DNA of 64,000 bases, taken from the NCBI RefSeq assembly GCF_000711955.1, contig NZ_JONR01000016.1:1-64000 (forward strand). Reading direction: 5' to 3'. Origin of the DNA: Nevskia soli DSM 19509 (lineage in GTDB: Bacteria > Pseudomonadota > Gammaproteobacteria > Nevskiales > Nevskiaceae). The notes beneath the pieces are model-generated. The model ran no database searches. It saw only the letters and a list, made by a program, of their open reading frames with translations, and was not told where the DNA came from. Both the position numbers and the translations under genes were made by a program. Below are positions 58,227 to 64,000 of this stretch, piece by piece. Each line of letters begins with the position of its first letter. The stretch's first letter is position 1.

Positions 58227-59058
58227 TTTCGAGGATCACCATGCCGTATGCCGTATTCGACACCGGCACGTGGTAGAAACGATGGATCTCCCGAACCTTC
58301 GGGTCCATCGCCCCGCGCATGATCAGCCACATGACCAGCTCAATGCCCTCGGAGCCCGTTTCCCGCAGATATTCGGCGTGTCCGATCTTCAACAGTTCTT
58401 CGGGGGCGTGGACGAATCCCTCCAGCCAGCGCAGGTCGTACTCGCGATTGATCAGGCCGGCGCGCTCCCCTTGCAGCTGATGCGACATGCCGCCGGTTCC
58501 GAATACGGCTACGGTGACATCCGGTGCGTAGCTTTCTATCGCTCGCCGCAGAGCCTGGCCAAGGCGATAGCACCGCTCGCCGGTCGGCGGCGGATACTGA
58601 ATGACGTTCACGCACAGGGGAATGACCCTGCACGGCCATGCCTGCGGCTGCCCGTATACCAGCGACAGCGGCACGGTCAGTCCATGATCGACAGTCAGGT
58701 CGCTGACGATCGTCATGTCGAAGCCGTCGAGGATCAGGGACTCGGTCAAGTGCCATGCGAGTGCGGGGTCCCCCACTACCGGCGGGACCGGACGGGGGCC
58801 ATAGCCTTCGTCGTGCGGGGCGAATTCCGCACCGACGCCGATGGCGAAGGTGGGGATTACCGACAGATCGAACCGGGAGGCATGATCGTTGTAGATGACG
58901 ATGCAGACGTCCGGCCGCACCTGCTCGATCCAGTCGCGCACAGGGCGGACGCCATCGAACAGCGGCTTCCAGTAAGGCTCCTGGGTCTTGCCGCGATCGA
59001 TCGCGGCGCCGATCGCCGGAACGTGCGAGGTCCCGATGCCGCCGATCAGCCTAGCCAC
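58219..59058 (-). CDS. ligB: Protocatechuate 4,5-dioxygenase beta subunit
   Basis: The catalytic subunit cleaves protocatechuate meta to give 4-carboxy-2-hydroxymuconate semialdehyde. The class III extradiol iron ligands are visible: His in GIGTSHVPAIG (residue about 12), His in VIYNDHASRFD (about 60), and Glu in GSEGIELVMWLI (about 240). PTFAIGVGAEF and FGTGGMSHQLQGERAGLIN are family blocks. I chose GTG at 59058 because family proteins start M-A-R and the iron His is residue 12. It overlaps the ligA 3' end by 8 bp. 279 residues. Confidence 0.95.
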   Translation of the reverse strand: MARLIGGIGTSHVPAIGAAIDRGKTQEPYWKPLFDGVRPVRDWIEQVRPDVCIVIYNDHASRFDLSVIPTFAIGVGAEFAPHDEGYGPRPVPPVVGDPALAWHLTESLILDGFDMTIVSDLTVDHGLTVPLSLVYGQPQAWPCRVIPLCVNVIQYPPPTGERCYRLGQALRRAIESYAPDVTVAVFGTGGMSHQLQGERAGLINREYDLRWLEGFVHAPEELLKIGHAEYLRETGSEGIELVMWLIMRGAMDPKVREIHRFYHVPVSNTAYGMVILEND

Positions 59059-59455
59059 GAGGCGTCTCCCGGCGGCTGCGGTTACCGGTAATGGATCTTC
59101 CACCGGCCAGCATCATCTGCTGGAATTCTTCGGTGGTCATGCCGTTGCCGGACATGGCGGCCCCCGCATGCTGCATCGTCAATCCGTCGAAGATCGCCAG
59201 CTTGAAGGTGTAGTAGATATTGCCGCCGAGGCGCAGCATTTCCAGCCATTGGCGTTCAAGGATCGCTCTGCGCTGTTCCGGCGTCAGGGGATAATGGTCT
59301 AGATAAGCTGCCTCACCCGATCGGAACGCATCGCGATTGGCGGCGACATCCAGGGACTTGCAGAACATGTTCAGGTGATAACCCAGCCTGTTGTGACTGC
59401 CGTCGAACACATAGGTGCCCGGAATGTCGTCGTATTCATGGGGTGAATTCATCAT
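59051..59455 (-). CDS. ligA: Protocatechuate 4,5-dioxygenase alpha subunit
   Basis: This small subunit covers the active site of LigB. The 134-residue protein has PGTYVFDGSHNRLGYHLNMF, EAAYLDHYPLTPEQRRAIL, RLGGNIYYTFKLAIFDG and the C-terminal EEFQQMMLAGGRSITGNRS, all conserved in LigA/PmdA. Two adjacent Met codons (59455, 59452) could start translation. It lies 26 bp after ligI and overlaps ligB. Confidence 0.94.
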   Translation of the reverse strand: MMNSPHEYDDIPGTYVFDGSHNRLGYHLNMFCKSLDVAANRDAFRSGEAAYLDHYPLTPEQRRAILERQWLEMLRLGGNIYYTFKLAIFDGLTMQHAGAAMSGNGMTTEEFQQMMLAGGRSITGNRSRRETPRG

Positions 59456-59481
59456 TTTTTGCGTCGAAGAAGGCGGCGGAG

Positions 59482-60387
59482 TCAGGACCAGTAGAGGCGC
59501 ATCGGGTTGTCGACCAGCAGCCGCTTTTGCAATGCGAGTGTCGGCGCGATCTGTGGGATGAAGTCCACCAGCAGACCGTCGTCCGGCATGTGGTTCTTGA
59601 GATTGGGATGCGGCCAGTCGGTGCCCCACAGGACCCGGTCGGGGAAAGCCTCGACCAAGCGGCGAGCGAACGGCGCTACGTCCCGATACGGAGCACGCTC
59701 GCCGTCGCGGGCCGGCGGGCCGGATACGCTGAATCGCTCCGGGCAGGTGACTTTCGACCAGATATGCGCGTAGTCGGCCATCAGCTGCACGAACATTCCG
59801 AATTCCGGTCCATCGACGGGCTGACTCACGTCGGGCGACCCCATGTGGTCCACGACGACCGGCAGCGGCAGTTCCGTGAAGAAGTCGCGCAACTCGGGCA
59901 GATCCCGTGCCTCGAAATACACCACGACATGCCATCCGAGGGGAGCGATGCGCCGGGCGATCTGCAGCAGGTCATCCTTGGGCGTGAAATCGACCAGGCG
60001 GCGCACGAAATTGAAGCGCACGCCACGGACACCCGCGGCATGCATCGACTCCAGTTCCGCATCGCCGATGCCGGTCCCGATAGTGACAACCCCGCGCGCA
60101 CGACCACCGGCGGTGTGCAAGGCTTCGAGCAGTGCACGATTGTCGCTGCCGTGGCAGGTGGCCTGGACGATGACGTTCCGCTCGAAACCAAGGTGGTCGC
60201 GCAGGGAAAAGAGTTGTTCTGCGGACGCATCGCAAGGCGTGTACTTGCGTTGCGGGGAGAAGGGGAACTTCGCTTGCGGCCCGAAGACATGGCAATGCGC
60301 ATCCACCGCGCCCGGCGGCAGCGTGAAACGCGGACGGGACGGCGCTGGGTGGAACGGTATCCAGCCGGGAGTGATTTGATCAGACAT
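59482..60387 (-). CDS. ligI: 2-pyrone-4,6-dicarboxylate hydrolase (amidohydrolase family)
   Basis: It opens 2-pyrone-4,6-dicarboxylate to 4-oxalomesaconate. The amidohydrolase HxH is in VDAHCHVFGPQAKFPF, GVRGVRFNFVRRLV and VVVDHMGSPD follow, and the catalytic Asp is in VLWGTDWPHPNLKNHMPDD. The ATG at 60387 (MSDQITPGWIPFHPAP) gives 301 residues, the family size. It lies between galD (40 bp) and ligA (26 bp). Confidence 0.93.
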   Translation of the reverse strand: MSDQITPGWIPFHPAPSRPRFTLPPGAVDAHCHVFGPQAKFPFSPQRKYTPCDASAEQLFSLRDHLGFERNVIVQATCHGSDNRALLEALHTAGGRARGVVTIGTGIGDAELESMHAAGVRGVRFNFVRRLVDFTPKDDLLQIARRIAPLGWHVVVYFEARDLPELRDFFTELPLPVVVDHMGSPDVSQPVDGPEFGMFVQLMADYAHIWSKVTCPERFSVSGPPARDGERAPYRDVAPFARRLVEAFPDRVLWGTDWPHPNLKNHMPDDGLLVDFIPQIAPTLALQKRLLVDNPMRLYWS

Positions 60388-60427
60388 GGAGATCAATGCT
60401 TTTTTGAGTGTCGGGATGAAAGCGCCT

Positions 60428-61555
60428 TCATCGAACACCGTTCCAGATGCTGCGCGGGACCATGACTTCGCCCCGCATCAGCAGCCGCGCGGTGCGCAGC
60501 AGCATGGCGCGCGCCACTGGCCCGTCAGCGCCGCCTCCCAGGACCAGGACTACCTCGAACTCGCCGGACGGGTGTTCGACGCGGATGATCTTCTCCGCAC
60601 CCGGCGCTACGCTGGCCAGGCCATCGGCAACCGTCCCATCCAGGGCGCAGGCGGTGGCTACCGTAACGGCCGCCAGCACGCCGATCGCATCGTGGCAGAC
60701 ATGGGGGATGAAACAGCGTGTCGCTATGCTGCCGCCGGCCATCGGCGCGGCCAGAAGGCACATTTTTGGATAGCTCTTTGCGCGGACGTCGCCGAGCCCC
60801 ATGAGCTCGCCGCAGGTCATGCGCAAGGCCTCGAGTCGGCTCTTGAGCTCTTCATCGGCGTTCAGCGCCGCGACACTTTCGTCGCCGCGGCGGCCGAGGC
60901 CGGCGGCACGCAGCAGCACCATCGGCATGCCATTGTCGATGCAGGTAACCTCGATGGCGCCAACACCTGCCAGCTCGACCCGATCGAGGCGATGGCCGGT
61001 CGGGAGCAACCGGGCACAGACCGAACCGGCAGTGTCGAGGAAGTTGATGCGAATGGGCGCGGCGGTGCCCGGTACGCCGTCGATGCGCGTACGGCCGTCG
61101 TAGTTGACCTCCCGGACGTCGGGATGATCCCCGTTCAAGGGAGTTTCGACGGCGATATCGCACACCATGCCGGTGTTCAAGGTGAGCACACGAGACGTCG
61201 TCAGATCGCCTTGCGCCGCGACGAGCCCGCGCTCCAGGGCGAACGGTACGACGGCAGCCAGCATGTTGCCGCAGTTGGGCGTCGTATCGACGGTGCTGCC
61301 GTCGGGTTGTAACTGCGCGAACTGGAACTCGAGATCGATCCCCGGTCGCGTACTGCCGGCGACGATGCCGACCTTGCTGGTTAGGGGATGGGCACCGCCC
61401 AGGCCGTCGATTTGCCTGCGATCCGGCGAACCCATTGCCGCCAGCAAAACCCTGTCGCGTATCGCAAGATCGGCCGGCAGATCAGCCCGATCGAAAAACG
61501 GCCCACGCGAGGTGCCGCCACGCATGAACAGACAGGGTATTGCAGTTTGGGACAC
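60428..61555 (-). CDS. galD: 4-oxalomesaconate tautomerase (PrpF/GalD/LigU family)
   Basis: It isomerises the double bond or keto-enol form of 4-oxalomesaconate for hydration. PrpF-fold features are PCLFMRGGTSRGPFF, GLGGAHPLTSKVGIV, TPNCGNMLAAVVPFAL and GVLAAVTVATAC; the central Cys and Lys/Thr residues match the family. The GTG at 61555 (VSQTAIPCLF) follows GGAGGA closely; a GTG one codon earlier is possible. It is the first gene of the operon galD-ligI-ligA-ligB-ligC. Confidence 0.9.
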   Translation of the reverse strand: MSQTAIPCLFMRGGTSRGPFFDRADLPADLAIRDRVLLAAMGSPDRRQIDGLGGAHPLTSKVGIVAGSTRPGIDLEFQFAQLQPDGSTVDTTPNCGNMLAAVVPFALERGLVAAQGDLTTSRVLTLNTGMVCDIAVETPLNGDHPDVREVNYDGRTRIDGVPGTAAPIRINFLDTAGSVCARLLPTGHRLDRVELAGVGAIEVTCIDNGMPMVLLRAAGLGRRGDESVAALNADEELKSRLEALRMTCGELMGLGDVRAKSYPKMCLLAAPMAGGSIATRCFIPHVCHDAIGVLAAVTVATACALDGTVADGLASVAPGAEKIIRVEHPSGEFEVVLVLGGGADGPVARAMLLRTARLLMRGEVMVPRSIWNGVR

Positions 61556-61749
61556 CACTCCTCCGGCGCTTTTTGCATCGCTTTTCGAATGGCGACCGTT
61601 GAAAGGAGATCGCCGCGAACTGTGTTCGGGCAATACTCGTGCGCCGCTCCGGGAGGAGCAAGCCTTCGAACCATCTGGCTGCTATCGCAAAAAAGCATGG
61701 CCGCGCATATAGCCCGCAGCAGCCGGATTCCGGCGCCCGGCGGCATCGG

Positions 61750-62721
61750 TCAGGGGGAGGCTTTGGACCGCGACTCGGCGTGCATCATCGAGCGGATTGC
61801 GACATTGCGCTCCGCGATTTGCGCAGTGATGGTGGTTTCGATGAGCTTCAGCGTGCGCTGTGTCAGCAGGCTGCTGGGACGGTGTGTTGAAGTCGCCAGC
61901 CATAGGCTGGCGGAGAGCGGCGGGTTGCGGATGGCGCGCACCTGCAACTCTGCATCCCAGGTGCAGAGTTCATTGCCGATCGCGTTCATCGGCAGCACCG
62001 CGTGGCCGTGGCCGCGCCGCACCAGGTCGTGAATCGCCTGAATGCTCTCGATCTCATAGACGACACGCATCTTTTTTTCAACGGATGCCAGGGCCAGCTC
62101 AACCAGCATCCGGATATTGTTCGGCCGACCTGGAATGATGAGCGGCAGCTCGGCAATTGCCATCAGGTCGATCGACTCGATGCCGGCGCTTTCCGGCTCC
62201 ACTTCGGAACGCGGCGAAATCAGGTACAGGGACTCCTGGGACAGCGGCAGCAGGTCGAGGTTGGGACTGGGGACCGCGTTGTAGGCCACCGCGCAATCGA
62301 CGCGACCGATCGCCAGCCATTCCAGGATATGCGTCGAAAGGCCCTCGACCAGGCACAGCGTCACCCGCGGAAAATCCTTGCGGAACGCTTCGACCATCGG
62401 CACGGTCGCGGTGCGCCCCAAGCTGGGAGGCCAGGCCAGAACGAGGCGGCCTTCCATCTCGTCGCGATGATCGCCGATGTCGCGCCGCGCCAGATCCACC
62501 TGGCGCAGGATGCCTCGTGAATGCTCCAGCAGGCGCCGTCCGGCTGCGGTCAGCGTTACACCGCGGCCGTTGCGTTCGAACAGGTTGCTGCGCAACTCGA
62601 CTTCCAGTTGTCGGATCTGTCGGCTCAATGCAGGCTGCGCCACATCGAGAAACGCGGACGCCCGGCTGAAGCTGCCGAGCTCAGCGACCTGACAAAAATA
62701 TTCGAGCTGCTTGATATCCAT
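61750..62721 (-). CDS. LysR-type regulator of the aromatic cluster
   Basis: A 323-residue LysR regulator. The N-terminal helix-turn-helix is GSFSRASAFLDVAQPALSRQIRQLEVEL and RNGRGVTLTAAGRRLLEH completes the wing. The effector domain (about 92-300) is of the general LysR type, close to regulators of aromatic catabolism. It is divergent from the Rieske oxygenase gene with 295 bp between, and codirectional with the lig operon that begins 194 bp downstream, so it may control both. The inducer (protocatechuate or pathway intermediate) is a guess. Confidence 0.9.
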   Translation of the reverse strand: MDIKQLEYFCQVAELGSFSRASAFLDVAQPALSRQIRQLEVELRSNLFERNGRGVTLTAAGRRLLEHSRGILRQVDLARRDIGDHRDEMEGRLVLAWPPSLGRTATVPMVEAFRKDFPRVTLCLVEGLSTHILEWLAIGRVDCAVAYNAVPSPNLDLLPLSQESLYLISPRSEVEPESAGIESIDLMAIAELPLIIPGRPNNIRMLVELALASVEKKMRVVYEIESIQAIHDLVRRGHGHAVLPMNAIGNELCTWDAELQVRAIRNPPLSASLWLATSTHRPSSLLTQRTLKLIETTITAQIAERNVAIRSMMHAESRSKASP

Positions 62722-62828
62722 TTGATGTGATCCCTGTGTTTCAGGAATTCCATGTGCGTCGGCCTGTCCGGTGCTCCTCGCCGCCGATCATCCTTTCACA
62801 TTACTTCAAATCGTGAGCTTTCGCGCAG

Positions 62829-62847
62829 TTTTCGTGCATATCCAAAA
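62829..62847. promoter_or_regulatory. Candidate LysR operator (T-N11-A)
   Basis: TTTT, CGTGCATATCC (11 bases), AAAA fits the T-N11-A rule for LysR family sites and lies in the divergent region between the LysR gene (62721) and the Rieske oxygenase gene (63017), 108 bp from the regulator start. Confidence 0.4.
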
Positions 62848-63016
62848 GCGGAATAGCTGTTAGTGGTCTGCCGGCGTTGATCCATTCCCCTCGCCTCTTC
62901 ATCGTTGTCGCCTGATACGGCCTGGCCGTGTACTGCGGACATTTTCCCGGAAGGGGCGCTTGCCGCCGGAAGGACGGCCGCACCAGCCAAAAACGAACTA
63001 CAAGGATGGAGACAGC

Positions 63017-64000
63017 ATGAACGCGACACCCAATCCCGCCGCCGGAACCGGCGGCATTCCCGAAGTGCGGGGCGCGGGGCGCCACCAGTACCTGGCCTTC
63101 ACCAATCGCGGCACGCCCGCGGGCGAGTTGCTGCGCCGCTATTGGCAGCCGATTGCCCTCGCCAGCAACCTAGGGCCCGGCGCCCCGCCGCTGCCCGTGC
63201 GCATCATGGGTGAGGACCTGGTGTTGTTCCGCGACGATCTGGGCCGCGTCGGCCTGATCGATCGCAAATGCGCCCACCGCTGCACCGATCTAGCCCTGGG
63301 ACGCATCGAAGACGGCGGAATTCGTTGCCCCTACCACGGCTGGCTGTTCGACGTGAACGGCCGCTGCATCGAGCAACCGGCGGAGCTCTCGCCAACCGCT
63401 AAGGATCGGGTCAAGGCGAAGTCGTATCCAGTGCATGAAGCGGCCGGCGCGTTCTGGGCTTACATGGGACCGGGCGAACCGCCGTTGTTCCCCAACTATC
63501 CCGCGCTGATGGGGGGAGACCAATATCGTTATACCTGCCGCTGGCGCGGCGAGTGCAACTGGTTGCAGGCCAGCGAGGGCAACATTGACCCGGTGCATAC
63601 CTCATACCTGCACAAGGTGGAACTCACCGACGAAACGATGAGAGCGCGCTGGGGGGTGTTCGCGAACAAATCGCGTCCGGCCATCAGCATCGAGGACACA
63701 CGCTTTGGCGTCAGGCTGTATACCAAGCGCGCGATGCCCGATTCTCCCGCCACGTCGGTGCGAATCACGAATTTCGTGATGCCCAATGCCTGTGCCGTGG
63801 GCGGCTTCGAAGGTTATCTCGGAAACGGCGGCTTGACGATGCTGTGGGATGTGCCCATCGACGATCACGCGCATTGGCGCTGGGAGTTCATCTTCCACCG
63901 CAGCGGAAAGCTCGACAAGGAAAGCCTGGATGCCCAGTACCAATCGGAGAAGGCGGAAGGCGATCGCATGCGCCGCCAGCAGGAGCAACTATTCATGCAG
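63017..64000 (+). CDS. Rieske-type aromatic ring-hydroxylating oxygenase alpha subunit (partial)
   Basis: The 3' end is cut by the window; 328 residues are seen. The Rieske [2Fe-2S] ligands are C-x-H in RKCAHRCTDLALG and C-x2-H in GIRCPYHGWLFD. The catalytic domain bridge and iron site are in ASEGNIDPVHTSYLH (Asp, His, His). GELLRRYWQPIAL and VRIMGEDLVLFRD resemble phthalate 4,5-dioxygenase-type enzymes. Probable role: hydroxylation of an aromatic acid towards protocatechuate, given the lig operon. The ATG at 63017 follows GGATGGAGA. Partner reductase not seen. Confidence 0.9.
   Translation, partial: MNATPNPAAGTGGIPEVRGAGRHQYLAFTNRGTPAGELLRRYWQPIALASNLGPGAPPLPVRIMGEDLVLFRDDLGRVGLIDRKCAHRCTDLALGRIEDGGIRCPYHGWLFDVNGRCIEQPAELSPTAKDRVKAKSYPVHEAAGAFWAYMGPGEPPLFPNYPALMGGDQYRYTCRWRGECNWLQASEGNIDPVHTSYLHKVELTDETMRARWGVFANKSRPAISIEDTRFGVRLYTKRAMPDSPATSVRITNFVMPNACAVGGFEGYLGNGGLTMLWDVPIDDHAHWRWEFIFHRSGKLDKESLDAQYQSEKAEGDRMRRQQEQLFMQ

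Overview
The window reads as a chromosomal segment of a GC-rich (estimated by eye, low-to-mid 60s %) Gram-negative bacterium, most likely a betaproteobacterium (Rhodocyclales/Nitrosomonadales type). The basis is the mix of a soluble RsxB-like ferredoxin beside nth, a CysB-type regulator beside a betaproteobacterial cysI-DUF934 pair, an exosortase/EpsI pair, a FimX-like protein and a lig/pmd-type protocatechuate operon. Family assignments come from reading the proteins and recalling families; no search was run.

Left end to 13 kb: a decayed IS5-family element sits on the end of a MITE-like repeat. Next come dcd, a small membrane protein and the Mrp/ApbC Fe-S carrier, then divergently metG (with an in-frame repeat in its linker), an RsxB-like ferredoxin and nth. 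A leftward exopolysaccharide cluster follows: initiating sugar transferase, galE, WcaI-like glycosyltransferase, gmd and fcl, which make and use UDP-galactose and GDP-L-fucose.

13-27 kb: epmB overlaps a FimX-like REC-PAS-degenerate GGDEF-degenerate EAL protein. A strong terminator separates them from htpX, parC and parE. A near-perfect LexA box lies upstream of parE. Next are an ECF sigma factor with an overlapping small membrane protein and a DUF6249 protein, then the isoprenoid operon xseB-ispA-dxs.

27-36 kb: a tight six-gene leftward operon encodes a HAD-UbiA fusion, DprE1-like oxidase, DprE2-like reductase, an epimerase-like protein, an FAD oxidoreductase and GtrA. Its core mirrors the mycobacterial decaprenylphosphoryl-arabinose pathway and is the most notable system in the window. 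Upstream are cysG and a TauE/SafE permease, with cysB divergent.

36-52 kb: cysI-DUF934, moaA-moaD-moaE-moaC, an exosortase with an EpsI-like partner, a DEAD-box helicase and serS. A repeat-rich gene-free stretch comes next, then a universal stress protein and a fluoride-resistance operon (crcB-DUF190) behind a clear fluoride riboswitch. Also here are a PBP7-type endopeptidase, an M14-like hydrolase, a GNAT acetyltransferase and a DUF2798 protein.

52-64 kb: an aromatic catabolism island. It holds a GMC oxidoreductase and aldehyde dehydrogenase, a 265-bp MITE whose target duplication supplies the stop codon of an SphA/MetA-type outer-membrane protein, the protocatechuate 4,5-cleavage operon (galD/ligU, ligI, ligA, ligB, ligC), a LysR regulator, and a divergent Rieske oxygenase cut by the window end. 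Together they suggest oxidation of a substituted or dicarboxylated aromatic acid to protocatechuate and meta-cleavage. The oxalomesaconate hydratase and final aldolase are not in the window.
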